In this document: positions 1-6,348 of the stretch, one piece after another | Layout of the letters: each line of letters starts with the position of its first letter | Numbering within the stretch: the stretch's first letter is position 1 | Assembly: GCA_029881615.1 (NCBI GenBank) | Contig: JAOUMF010000049.1 | Span: 1 to 8,784 of the forward strand | Length of the DNA stretch: 8,784 bases | Direction of reading: 5' to 3' | From: Alphaproteobacteria bacterium | GTDB lineage: Bacteria > Pseudomonadota > Alphaproteobacteria > UBA8366 > JADFVY01 | The notes under the pieces: generated by a model | The model's database searches: none | What the model saw: only the letters and a program-made list of their open reading frames with translations | What the model was told of the DNA's origin: nothing | Position numbers and translations under genes: made by a program

Positions 1-156
1 GGCCGCCTGGCCCTGATCTGCCTGCCCGGCACGGTTCTCGGCGTCTGGCTGGGGGTCAAGGCCTTCGGCCGCGTCGACGACCGCCAGTTCCGGCTGATCA
101 TATTATGGCTGCTGCTGGCATCGGGCGGCGTGCTGACGGTTACCAATCTGTTGTAA
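1..156 (+). CDS. TauE/SafE (TSUP) family membrane protein, C-terminal fragment
   Basis: This is the last 51 codons of a gene whose start lies before the window; it is open from base 1 and stops at TAA 154-156. The residues form a hydrophobic stretch with a PGTVLGVWLG turn, a short polar link (FGRVDDRQFR) and a final membrane helix rich in Leu and Ile ending TVTNLL. In TSUP family proteins (sulfite/organosulfonate/anion exporters of the inner membrane) the C-terminus typically has this pattern: a glycine-rich helix, a polar stretch with a phenylalanine-arginine pair, then a last helix. The substrate cannot be told from this fragment. It runs in the same direction as the CoA-transferase that starts 69 bp later, so the two may be co-transcribed. 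The family call is from pattern recognition of a short piece only. Confidence 0.6.
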   Translation, partial: GRLALICLPGTVLGVWLGVKAFGRVDDRQFRLIILWLLLASGGVLTVTNLL

Positions 157-225
157 TGCCTGTTGCAATCGGCGGCCGTAACGGGGAAATTCCCCCTGCC
201 CCAATCAAGAAGAACCGGATACATC

Positions 226-1350
226 ATGCCCCGCGATCTCGAAGGAATTCTCGTCGTCACCCTGGAACAGGCGGTGGCCGCGCCCTATGCGTCGTCGCGG
301 CTGGCCGATGCGGGGGCCCGGGTAATCAAGCTGGAGCGCGAGGAAGGCGATTTCGCACGGCGCTACGATACCTGCGTCAATGGCGAGAGCGCCTATTTCG
401 TCTGGCTGAACCGGGGCAAGGAATCGATCCGGTTCGATTTCAAGGACGATGACGACAAGGCGATGCTGCGCCGCATGCTGGCCCGCGCCGATGTCTTCAT
501 CCAGAATCTGGCCCCCGGCGCGGTGGCGCGGGCGGGTTTCACCAGCGCCGACCTGCGCGCCGAATTTCCCCGCCTGATCACCTGCGATATCTCCGGCTAT
601 GGCGAGGAAGGCCCGTTTCGCGACATGAAGGCCTACGACCTGCTGGTGCAGGCGGAATCGGGACTGGCGGCCATTACCGGTTCGCCGAGCGAGCCGGGCC
701 GCGTCGGCGTCTCGGTCTGCGATATCGCCTGCGGCATGTATGCCCATCAGGCCATTCTGCAGGCACTGTTCGCGCGCGAACGCACCGGCAGAAATCGCGG
801 CATCCAGGTCTCGCTCTACGGCGCCATGGCCGACTGGATGAACGTGCCCTACCTGCAACATCGCTATGGCGGCCAGACACCCGGCCGGCCGGGGCTGAAC
901 CACCCGACCATCGCGCCCTACGGCGCCTATGATTGCGGCGACGGCAAGCCGGTGCTGATCTCGATCCAGAACGAGCGCGAATGGCGCAGCCTCTGCGAAA
1001 ACGTCCTGGGTGGCGCGGAAATCGCCGACGACCCTCGCTTCGCCACGAACCCCGACCGGGTCGCCAACCGGCCGGCGCTGGACGCCATTATCCTCGGCGC
1101 CTTCGGCCGCGGCCCGCGTGAAGAGATCATCGCAAAGCTGGAAGCCGCCAAGATTGCCTATGGCCGGCTGTCTTCACTGGACGATCTGGTCGCCCATCCG
1201 CAAAACCGCCTCATCGAGGTGAAGACCAGCGCCGGCGACGTCCAGGTCCTGGCCCCGCCGCCCATCGCCGTAGGCGAGACCGAAAGCTACGGTCCCGTCC
1301 CGGCACTGGGCGAGCATGACGCGGCGGTAAGGGCGGAGTTCGCGAATTGA
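226..1350 (+). CDS. CaiB/BaiF family III CoA-transferase
   Basis: The 374-residue product matches the usual 370-400 residue size of family III CoA-transferases, cytosolic enzymes that move CoA between carboxylic acids through an aspartyl-CoA thioester. Visible family marks are the N-terminal segment LEQAVAAPYASSRLADAGA followed by V-I-K-L-E, the WLNRGKESI segment (60-68), DVFIQNLAPGAV (89-100), SGYGEEGP (123-130), and AYDLLVQAESGL (136-147). Asp138 in the last is the expected catalytic aspartate. The Gly-rich stretch near ITGSP and the closing GEHDAAVRAEF also fit. I chose ATG 226 over the in-frame ATG 163 because the extra 21 residues look unlike the family and the enzyme core begins right after 226. 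The ribosome binding site there is only a weak AAGAAG. The acid substrates are unknown; the N-terminus resembles short dicarboxylate (mesaconate/citramalate type) transferases, but this is a guess. It converges on the next gene with a 4-bp gap. Confidence 0.9.
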   Translation: MPRDLEGILVVTLEQAVAAPYASSRLADAGARVIKLEREEGDFARRYDTCVNGESAYFVWLNRGKESIRFDFKDDDDKAMLRRMLARADVFIQNLAPGAVARAGFTSADLRAEFPRLITCDISGYGEEGPFRDMKAYDLLVQAESGLAAITGSPSEPGRVGVSVCDIACGMYAHQAILQALFARERTGRNRGIQVSLYGAMADWMNVPYLQHRYGGQTPGRPGLNHPTIAPYGAYDCGDGKPVLISIQNEREWRSLCENVLGGAEIADDPRFATNPDRVANRPALDAIILGAFGRGPREEIIAKLEAAKIAYGRLSSLDDLVAHPQNRLIEVKTSAGDVQVLAPPPIAVGETESYGPVPALGEHDAAVRAEFAN

Positions 1351-1354
1351 CGCC

Positions 1355-2599
1355 TCAGCGCATGCACTTCATGTGCAGGGCACCCTGGCAGGCGAGACTG
1401 CGGAAACTCCACAGGCTCTTGATGTAGGCCACGGTATTTTTTGCCTCGGTCTCGGAAATAATTTCCTTGAACGGCAGCATCCGGGGATTACGCGGCGAGC
1501 CATTCAAAATGGTGTGGGCGAGGTTGGCATCATCGTGGTGCCAGCCATGCGCGGAATTGTCCAACGCCGGGGCGACGAAACCGTAGTCGTCCTGGCCGTT
1601 CATATCCTTCGGGCGCTCTCCAACGCCATTTTCGCCATGGCAGGACTGACAGTACTGTTCATAGGTCTTGCGCGCGGCGGCAACGAGTTCGGGGGTTTCC
1701 CTGTCATGCCCCCTGTAGCTGCCCCAGGTCCGGCCACCGTCCTTGCTGGTGAGGATGGCGCCAGTATCGGCGACAACGTGAATACGGTCCGGATCGCGTG
1801 GGTCGATCGCCATCTTCACCGGATAGCGGTCACCGAAATCGGCCGACTGCACCTTCCAGCCGGTGCCGGTTTCATCGCCCTTCATCAGGCCCACCCCGTA
1901 CACGAAGGCATAGATTTGACCGGTCGCGGATATCTCGACCAGCGTCGTCGGATGTTTTTGCATGAAGACGGGATTCCAGTTCCTACCGCCGTCCGGGCTG
2001 ACGAACAAACCTCCCATGGCCGCCGCATAGGCAGTTTCGGAATCCAGCGCCGAACCAGCCAGATCGAAGGTCTTTTCGGGAACCGAGCCGGCCTTCCCCC
2101 AGGTCAAACCAGCGTCCCGGCTTACCTGCAAGCCATTGAACATTCCATAGATCACCTTGGGATCGGCCTGACTGACCGTCACTGCATGAAAGTCCACGGG
2201 ACCGCCTACTCCCGCGGCGATCGGCTGCCAGGTGACACCGCGGTTGCTGGACCCCATGATCCCCAGATTGCCACCGCCCACCGGATGGCCGCTGGCATAA
2301 AACATATCGAAATTCGACGGATCGACGGCGAATGACATCAGATCGGCGGTCGAGTCGCCGACCCGGTTCGCCTGTCCGTCGGCCCCGGCTACAAAAAGCC
2401 CGTTATGAGTGGCGAGATAGAGTTGCGTGCCATTATCGGGATCGACAGCGAGGTCGTGAATATGTGCAATACGGTCGATCGGTATGGTTTCCGCCACCGC
2501 GGCGCCAACGGCCAAAAAACCCGCCACGGAAAGGGCCAGGATCGGTAACGTCAGCGGGCGCAGTACCGTACTCGCCCTGTATCGCGCCAAATCATGCAT
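1355..2599 (-). CDS. Secreted BNR/sortilin-like beta-propeller fused to a C-terminal cytochrome c domain
   Basis: The 414-residue protein starts at ATG 2599, with AAGGA (2610-2614) 10 bases upstream; a longer reading from 2665 adds 22 residues and lacks such support. Residues 1-36 form a Sec signal peptide (hydrophobic core LTLPILALSVAGFLAVG, cleavage after AVA), so the protein is periplasmic or exported. Residues about 40-300 hold BNR (Asp-box) repeats: SSNRGVTW 117-124, SRDAGLTW 160-167, SPDGGRNW 201-208 and SKDGGRTW 285-292, as in sortilin/glycosidase-like propellers (the annotated F510_1955-type family). Residues about 305-400 form a class I cytochrome c: CQSCH 317-321 binds heme, a WHH motif lies near 353-355, and Met374 in NPRMLPF is the likely axial ligand, followed by a helix ending YIKSLW. 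The tail CQGALHMKCM (404-413) is rich in metal-ligand residues. A periplasmic redox role is inferred; the partner is unknown. It is probably co-transcribed with the Sel1 gene 96 bp upstream. Confidence 0.87.
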   Translation of the reverse strand: MHDLARYRASTVLRPLTLPILALSVAGFLAVGAAVAETIPIDRIAHIHDLAVDPDNGTQLYLATHNGLFVAGADGQANRVGDSTADLMSFAVDPSNFDMFYASGHPVGGGNLGIMGSSNRGVTWQPIAAGVGGPVDFHAVTVSQADPKVIYGMFNGLQVSRDAGLTWGKAGSVPEKTFDLAGSALDSETAYAAAMGGLFVSPDGGRNWNPVFMQKHPTTLVEISATGQIYAFVYGVGLMKGDETGTGWKVQSADFGDRYPVKMAIDPRDPDRIHVVADTGAILTSKDGGRTWGSYRGHDRETPELVAAARKTYEQYCQSCHGENGVGERPKDMNGQDDYGFVAPALDNSAHGWHHDDANLAHTILNGSPRNPRMLPFKEIISETEAKNTVAYIKSLWSFRSLACQGALHMKCMR

Positions 2600-2695
2600 G
2601 GCTTGCAATTCCTTCTTGATCAAGAGGCTCAGCGGCCCGGACTTGTTTAGCGAGGTCCCGATCAAGCGCCGGGACGCGCGTCGAGAGGCGGCGCA

Positions 2696-3217
2696 TCAGT
2701 TTTTGTCCGCGCCCTTGCGGAAAAGCCGCTCGGCCGCATCGACTTCCGCCGGTGTCATATCCTTCTTCAGGTCTCCCTGGAGGGCCATCGCGATCTTTTG
2801 CATGTGGTTTTCCATGTGACCGGCCTTCAGCACCCAGAACAAGGCCTTGACCCGGTCCGCCGTTACCCCGACGCCATCGCGATACATGATCGCCAGCCTG
2901 ACTTGCGCCAGCGTATTGTCACGCTCCGCTGCTTCACCATACCAGTGGACCGCGGCGGCATTGTCCTGGGTCACGCCCAGTCCGCCCGCATACATGAAGC
3001 CCAGGAAAATCTGCGCGGCCGCGCTGCCCTTCTCGGCAAGCGGGCGCCATTTTTCCATGGCGACAGCATATTCGTTCTGTTGATAAGCCGCGAATCCCGC
3101 CCGGTACTGACTGATCAACGCCGGATCATCGGGCAAGTCCTTGGGACCATGCGCCAAGGCCGTCAGCGGCATGGCGGCAACCATGATCAATCCAACAATG
3201 CTGTATTTCATCATCAT
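2696..3217 (-). CDS. Secreted Sel1-like repeat protein
   Basis: The product has 173 residues. It begins with a run of three ATG codons (3217, 3214, 3211); the true start among them is uncertain by up to two residues. GGGAAG lies 5 bases before the first and a GAGGG lies further up. Residues 1-22 are a signal peptide (KYSIVGLIMVAAMPLTALA, cut before His23), so the protein is periplasmic. The rest is alpha-helical solenoid: a first half-repeat near AAYQQNEYAVAMEKWRPLAE (43-62), a full Sel1 unit at about 65-100 with AQIFLGFMYAGGLGV, and a second at about 101-136 with AQVRLAIMYRDGVGV. Sel1/TPR-like repeats usually scaffold protein-protein contacts; no catalytic motif is visible. Its gene precedes the propeller-cytochrome gene on the same strand by 96 bp with no clear terminator between, so the two periplasmic proteins may act together (inference). 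An in-frame reading from 3397 would bury the signal peptide and is rejected. Confidence 0.85.
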   Translation of the reverse strand: MMMKYSIVGLIMVAAMPLTALAHGPKDLPDDPALISQYRAGFAAYQQNEYAVAMEKWRPLAEKGSAAAQIFLGFMYAGGLGVTQDNAAAVHWYGEAAERDNTLAQVRLAIMYRDGVGVTADRVKALFWVLKAGHMENHMQKIAMALQGDLKKDMTPAEVDAAERLFRKGADKN

Positions 3218-3381
3218 CCGTGCTTCCCGACCCTCTGGTTGGACCGTTTCAAATCGAACTCCGAAAACATACTGTGGTTTGTGGATTTTCACATACCTGA
3301 TTCTAACAAAGTAAAATTCCTTTCCAGCGGCGCGACGCATCGTGAGCAGGACGGAATCGGTAACGACCACAGAAGCGAGTA

Positions 3382-3403
3382 TCGGCATTATGGGCAATGC
3401 CGA
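3382..3403. repeat. Inverted repeat in the 295-bp gap between the PPOX and Sel1 genes
   Basis: An 8-bp perfect stem (TCGGCATT / AATGCCGA) encloses the 6-base loop ATGGGC. It sits about 165 bp upstream of the Sel1 start and 110 bp past the PPOX stop. No T-run follows on either strand, so it is not a standard intrinsic terminator. It could be an operator or an RNA hairpin. The rest of the gap (3218-3512) holds no gene I can support; its part nearest the Sel1 gene (3218-3330) is AT-richer and probably carries that operon's promoter, but no convincing -35/-10 pair was picked. Confidence 0.35.
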
Positions 3404-3512
3404 CAGGATGGGCTTTGAGCCACATCAAATCCATGGCCCAATAAAGACAACACTGATCACGAAGAAACATCCACATCACCCGTGAATGCAACATTAGCGC
3501 GTATTTCCCGGA

Positions 3513-4181
3513 TTAGCCGGGGATTGAGCCAGGCCCGGTGTAGTTTTTCAGATTATCCGGCAATCCTATATCGCCGCGCAATTGCGCGTCCGGTTCCGGC
3601 TCTCCGAAGGCCCGATGCACCGGAACCACACCCGCCCAGACGGGGTCGTTCATATCTTCCTCATCATCCAGCACGCCACCGTCGCGAATTTTGGCTGAAA
3701 CCTCTTTCAGCGGAAAGGCGAGCACCGTCGTCGCCTTCATTTCCCGCGAATTGGGCGCTCGCAGTTCGTCCCAGCGGCCGGGCACTATCTTTTCCATAAA
3801 AGCCTTCAACGCCGCCAGCTTGTCGGCTTCGTCGGTGATTTTCCGGGCCGCGCCGTAGACCACGACCGTGCGATAATTGACCGAGCTGTGATAGCCCGAA
3901 CGCGCCAGCACCAGCCCGTCGGTCATCGTCACCTCTATGCAGGCCGGCGCGCCGTCTTCGAGCGCCCGGATCATCCGGCTGGCCGACGAGCCATGGATAT
4001 AAAGGGTCTCGCCCTCGCGCCAATGGGCGGTGGGGATCACAGCGGGGGCGCCCTCATGGATGAAGCCCACATGGCAGATCAACGCCTCGTCCAGAATGGC
4101 ATGCACCGCATCGCGGTCGTAACTGCCGCGCTCATGCGCCCGCTTCAATGTCGTGCGTTTGGTTTTCGTATAGTCGGTCAT
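3513..4181 (-). CDS. FMN-binding split-barrel protein, pyridoxamine 5'-phosphate oxidase-like (NimA-type, COG3467)
   Basis: The 222-residue protein starts at ATG 4181, preceded at 5 bases by GGAGG (4187-4191); the 24 extra residues from an upstream in-frame start at 4253 are not needed. Family marks of the flavin-nucleotide-binding split barrel run in order: HERGSYDRDAVHAILDEAL (16-34), a first strand ICHVGF (35-40), PAVIPTAHWREGETLYIHGS (46-65), GAPACIEV (77-84), DGLVLARSGYHSSVNYR (88-104) with the conserved SxNYR segment, PGRWDELR (134-141) and a closing AKIRDGGVLDDEEDM plus PVWAGVVPV. Relatives bind FMN as dimers and include NimA-like nitroimidazole reductases and PNPOx-like proteins; the substrate here is unknown. 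It is divergent from a MocR-type regulator, a common neighbour of this family, so control by that PLP-binding regulator is likely. No clear intrinsic terminator follows the stop. Confidence 0.88.
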   Translation of the reverse strand: MTDYTKTKRTTLKRAHERGSYDRDAVHAILDEALICHVGFIHEGAPAVIPTAHWREGETLYIHGSSASRMIRALEDGAPACIEVTMTDGLVLARSGYHSSVNYRTVVVYGAARKITDEADKLAALKAFMEKIVPGRWDELRAPNSREMKATTVLAFPLKEVSAKIRDGGVLDDEEDMNDPVWAGVVPVHRAFGEPEPDAQLRGDIGLPDNLKNYTGPGSIPG

Positions 4182-4199
4182 GTTCCCCTCCAAAATTGC

Positions 4200-4242
4200 A
4201 ACAGGCTGCGAAAACAGGCATAACGGATATATTGGTCCTGTT
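4200..4242. repeat. AACAGG direct and inverted repeats in the MocR/PPOX gap
   Basis: AACAGGC occurs twice in direct orientation (4200-4206 and 4213-4219, 13 bp apart), and its inverse CCTGTT lies at 4237-4242. These sit just upstream of the PPOX ribosome binding site on the minus strand. They could be extra regulator half-sites or a chance cluster in a short AT-rich gap; no function is assigned. Confidence 0.3.
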
Positions 4243-4279
4243 ATAAGGGCCATTTTGAATAATTTATCCGGGCCACTTT
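4241..4279 (-). promoter_or_regulatory. Probable MocR-type operator: two tandem direct repeats
   Basis: On the minus strand two 16-base units in the same orientation read AAAGTGGCCCGGATAA (4279-4264) and AAAATGGCCCTTATAA (4256-4241). They match at 13 of 16 positions and are 23 bp apart, about two helical turns. MocR-family regulators such as PdxR and GabR are known to bind direct repeats next to their own gene, and the PdxR site of Corynebacterium contains AAAGTGG; the first unit has exactly that core. One unit ends 4 bases before the regulator's ATG, which suggests autoregulation along with control of the divergent PPOX gene. Binding itself is inferred. Confidence 0.6.
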
Positions 4280-4283
4280 ACCA

Positions 4284-5771
4284 ATGGATATCTCACCTCT
4301 CTTCGAGGCAAAACTGGATCAGGAAGCCGATGCGCCGCTTTACCGCCAGCTCCATGACGCGTTGCGCGATGCGATCCTGGGAGGACGACTGAAACCGGGC
4401 GAACGCCTGCCGTCCTCGCGCTCACTCGGTGCAAGTCTCGGCTGCGCGCGCAACACGGTGACTGAAGCTTACGACCTGTTGACCGCCGGGGGCTATCTAG
4501 AGGGCCGCGTCGGCGCGGGCAGTTATGTATCGCGGGCTTTCACCGAAGGCTGGGTGCGCGATCGTCCCGGCCGCCCGCCCGAACGCGCCCCCGGCATTCC
4601 ACCACGCCTGTCCCGTGTCGGCCGCGCCTTGCAGGAAATGACATCGGATGCCGACCCGGACATGCCCCCGCCTCGCCGCGATTCGGTCGGCCCCGACCCG
4701 GCGGCCTTTCCCTTCTATGCGTGGGCCCGCGCAATGGCCCGCGCGTGGCGGCGGCCCGATCCGGACCAGGCCTTTCACGGCGACCCCATGGGCTATTTGC
4801 CCCTCCGCGAGGCGGTGGCCGATTATCTGCGGAAAGTAAGGGCGCTGGACTGCAGCCCGGGACAAGTGATGATCACGTCCGGCGCACAGCATGCGCTGGA
4901 CCTGATCGCCCGTCTGCTGCTGGATCCCGGCGACGCTGTCTGGATCGAGGATCCGTCCTATCGCGGCGCGCGTGCAGCCCTGGCCGCCGCCGGCGCCAAG
5001 GCGATCCCCGTCCCGGTCGACGGGGAAGGTTTCGACGTAGCGCGCGCGGCCGACATAGCACCGGATGCGCGGGCGGCGCTGGTCACCCCTTCGCACCAGT
5101 TCCCGCTGGGTGTGACCATGACCCTGGCGCGGCGCATGAAACTTCTGGAATGGGCGGCAATTGGCGAGCGCTGGATCGTCGAGGACGATTATGACAGCGA
5201 ATTCCGTTATGCGGGCCGTCCGATCCCTGCGCTGCAAGGGCTGGACCGGGCCCGGCGCGTCATTTACGCCGGCACATTCAGCAAGGCGATGTTTCCCGGC
5301 CTGCGGCTAGGTTATCTGGTACTGCCCCCCAACCTTGTCGAGGCTTTCCGCGCGGCACGACTACTACTGGATGGACACACTGCCACGGTTGGTCAGCTGG
5401 CCCTGGCCGAATTCATCGCCGACGGCCATTTCCCGACCCACTTGCGCCGCATGCGCGCATTATATGGCCAACGCCGGAATATCATGCTGCATCATATACA
5501 AGAACACCTGGCCCCGTTCCTGAGCGAACCAACAGGCGAGGCCGGCATGCACCTGCTGATCCATCTGCGGTCTGGGCTGGATGATAACAGCGTCGTTCAG
5601 CGTGCCCGCGAGGCTGGAGTCACTTGCCAGCCAGTGTCGGCTTACTACAGTGGATCAATCCGCCATAGCGGTCTTGTACTGGGTTTCGGGGCGGTCGATG
5701 AGGCCAGGATTCCCAGCATGATCAGGCAGCTTGCCGACATCCTGCGCGCGGAGACAATGTTAGCAGACTGA
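4284..5771 (+). CDS. MocR-type transcriptional regulator (GntR winged helix fused to a PLP aminotransferase fold)
   Basis: The 495-residue protein has the standard MocR length and layout. Residues about 12-82 form the GntR winged helix: PLYRQLHDALRDAILGGRLK, then PGERLPSSRSLGASLGCARNT, then YLEGRVGAGSYV at the wing. A variable linker rich in Pro and Arg follows (about 88-135). Residues about 160-490 form the class I aminotransferase fold, with GDPMGYLPLREAVADYL (167-183), TPSHQFPLGV (268-277), EDDYDSEFRY (300-309; Asp301 should contact the PLP ring nitrogen) and YAGTFSKAMFPGLRLGY (328-344), where Lys334 is the expected PLP Schiff-base lysine. Such proteins are DNA-binding regulators of B6 or amino-compound genes, usually without transaminase activity. 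The ATG has no visible Shine-Dalgarno sequence and an operator-like repeat ends 4 bases before it, so translation may be leaderless or weak. The effector is unknown; the neighbouring PPOX-like gene points to a B6-related or flavin-related target. Confidence 0.93.
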   Translation: MDISPLFEAKLDQEADAPLYRQLHDALRDAILGGRLKPGERLPSSRSLGASLGCARNTVTEAYDLLTAGGYLEGRVGAGSYVSRAFTEGWVRDRPGRPPERAPGIPPRLSRVGRALQEMTSDADPDMPPPRRDSVGPDPAAFPFYAWARAMARAWRRPDPDQAFHGDPMGYLPLREAVADYLRKVRALDCSPGQVMITSGAQHALDLIARLLLDPGDAVWIEDPSYRGARAALAAAGAKAIPVPVDGEGFDVARAADIAPDARAALVTPSHQFPLGVTMTLARRMKLLEWAAIGERWIVEDDYDSEFRYAGRPIPALQGLDRARRVIYAGTFSKAMFPGLRLGYLVLPPNLVEAFRAARLLLDGHTATVGQLALAEFIADGHFPTHLRRMRALYGQRRNIMLHHIQEHLAPFLSEPTGEAGMHLLIHLRSGLDDNSVVQRAREAGVTCQPVSAYYSGSIRHSGLVLGFGAVDEARIPSMIRQLADILRAETMLAD

Positions 5772-5795
5772 GTAGATGCCGGATCGAGCACAAAT

Positions 5796-5823
5796 AAAAA
5801 GCGGCGCCTCTCGGCACCGCTTT
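5796..5823 (-). terminator. Intrinsic terminator of pilin copy 1
   Basis: Read on the minus strand, AAAGCGGTGCC, loop GAGA, then GGCGCCGCTTT form an 11-bp stem with one G-U pair and a GNRA-type loop, running into five T residues (5800-5796). It lies 36 bp after the pilin stop. The convergent MocR gene ends at 5771, and the plus strand ends the stem with only TTT, so termination from that side would be weaker. Confidence 0.85.
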
Positions 5824-5830
5824 GAATTGT

Positions 5831-5844
5831 CGCGAAGTTTCGCG
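5831..5844 (-). other. Small second hairpin in the pilin copy 1 3' region
   Basis: The near-palindrome CGCGAA-GT-TTCGCG lies between the pilin stop and its terminator. Copy 2 has the counterpart GCGAA-AC-TTCGC at 6321-6332, at the same 489-bp offset. It could stabilise the short transcript or aid termination; this is inference. Confidence 0.4.
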
Positions 5845-5859
5845 GAACAACGGGTCGAC

Positions 5860-6033
5860 TCAGCTCCCCGCTTCGGCCAGATAGCTGGATACCGTATTGA
5901 AAATAATCTGAAGCTGCGAGCCCAGAAGCTGCAATGCGACAATGGCGGCGATCGAAACAAGCGCGGCGACCAGACCATATTCGATCATCGTGGCGCCCGA
6001 CTCGTCACTGATAAATGCTTTAATGAAACCCAC
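5860..6033 (-). CDS. Flp/Tad-type pilin, copy 1
   Basis: The 57-residue prepilin starts at GTG 6033, 7 bases after GGGGAG (6041-6046). A longer reading from an ATG at 6075 would contain this ribosome binding site and is unlikely, and the paralog at 6349-6522 is also exactly 57 codons. Residues 1-13 (MGFIKAFISDESG) are the short leader; a TadV/CpaA-type prepilin peptidase should cut after Gly13, with Glu18-Tyr19 (ATMIEYG) placed at the conserved +5/+6 positions. The mature 44 residues are a single hydrophobic helix (YGLVAALVSIAAIVALQLLG) and a short tail ending AEAGS. Flp pilins polymerise into Tad pili used for attachment. No other Tad genes are in the window. It differs from copy 2 at six positions (G2S, S9N, I28V, I43V, E54A, G56A). 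Confidence 0.93.
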   Translation of the reverse strand: MGFIKAFISDESGATMIEYGLVAALVSIAAIVALQLLGSQLQIIFNTVSSYLAEAGS

Positions 6034-6040
6034 TGAAGTT

Positions 6041-6046
6041 CTCCCC
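6041..6046 (-). promoter_or_regulatory. Ribosome binding site deciding the GTG start of pilin copy 1
   Basis: GGGGAG on the minus strand lies 7 bases before GTG 6033. The same GGGGAG lies 8 bases before the ATG of copy 2 (6531-6536). This shared placement shows that the GTG, not the upstream ATG at 6075, is the start. Confidence 0.85.
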
Positions 6047-6128
6047 AATAATGCAAGTTTTAACTCTGACGACAACCGCTGCTCGACGTCAGTTTTTCCA
6101 AACCACCCATCTTATTATCGCCACACTC

Positions 6129-6168
6129 ATTAATGTTTGCTTGCGAAGATTGGTTAATTAACGATTAA
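6129..6168 (-). promoter_or_regulatory. CtrA-type box and candidate promoter of pilin copy 1
   Basis: A perfect TTAA-N7-TTAA occupies 6154-6168, about 120-135 bp upstream of the pilin start. On the minus strand its downstream half continues as TTAACC (6157-6152, a possible -35), and 17 bases later ATTAAT (6134-6129) is a possible -10, giving a leader of roughly 90 bases. In Caulobacter the Flp-type pilin gene pilA is activated by CtrA through this consensus, so the same logic is likely here. Binding is not shown. Confidence 0.6.
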
Positions 6169-6285
6169 TTGAAGGCTGGATGCATGTTTCTTGGGCGAAA
6201 TACGAGTTCTAAGATACAGCCTGAACAACGGTATATCGACGGCAAGCAGTTCGATCGATTCAAGAGAACAAATTTGGCACAAATG

Positions 6286-6311
6286 AAAAGCGGCGCCTCT
6301 CGGCGCCGCTT
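6286..6311 (-). terminator. Intrinsic terminator of pilin copy 2
   Basis: Read on the minus strand, AAGCGGCGCC, loop GAGA and GGCGCCGCTT form a perfect 10-bp stem followed by further T residues (6289-6286). It lies 489 bp from the copy 1 terminator, the same offset as between the two stop codons. It should largely separate copy 2 from copy 1, which has its own promoter downstream of this site. Confidence 0.83.
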
Positions 6312-6348
6312 GACATCAAAGCGAAACTTCGCGAATGCCGCGATCGTT

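Noticed and set aside
183..195. GGGGA-AAT-TCCCC inverted repeat before the CoA-transferase
   Set aside because: The stem is only 5 bp with a 3-base loop and no T-run; it is too weak to call as a terminator or operator.
442..465. Residues DFKDDDDK in the CoA-transferase, close to the FLAG epitope DYKDDDDK
   Set aside because: It is in the middle of a normal family III enzyme with natural codon use, so it is a chance match, not a tag or construct. It might still cross-react with anti-FLAG antibody.
1373..2335. A 320-codon plus-strand open frame opposite the cytochrome fusion
   Set aside because: It is a GC-rich antisense shadow of a gene with clear BNR and CXXCH motifs; the product has no recognisable domain.
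3507..3521. CCCGG-ATTAG-CCGGG hairpin at the end of the PPOX gene
   Set aside because: The 5-bp stem overlaps the stop codon and is followed by AAATA, not T residues, on the gene's strand, so it is not a convincing terminator.
4497..5237. A 246-codon minus-strand open frame inside the MocR gene
   Set aside because: It is antisense to the regulator's conserved domains, and the translation looks like low-complexity Arg/Gly-rich shadow sequence.
6034..6075. N-terminal extension of pilin copy 1 from an ATG at 6075
   Set aside because: The extension contains the GGGGAG ribosome binding site, and the paralog has the shorter 57-residue form; GTG 6033 is the better start.
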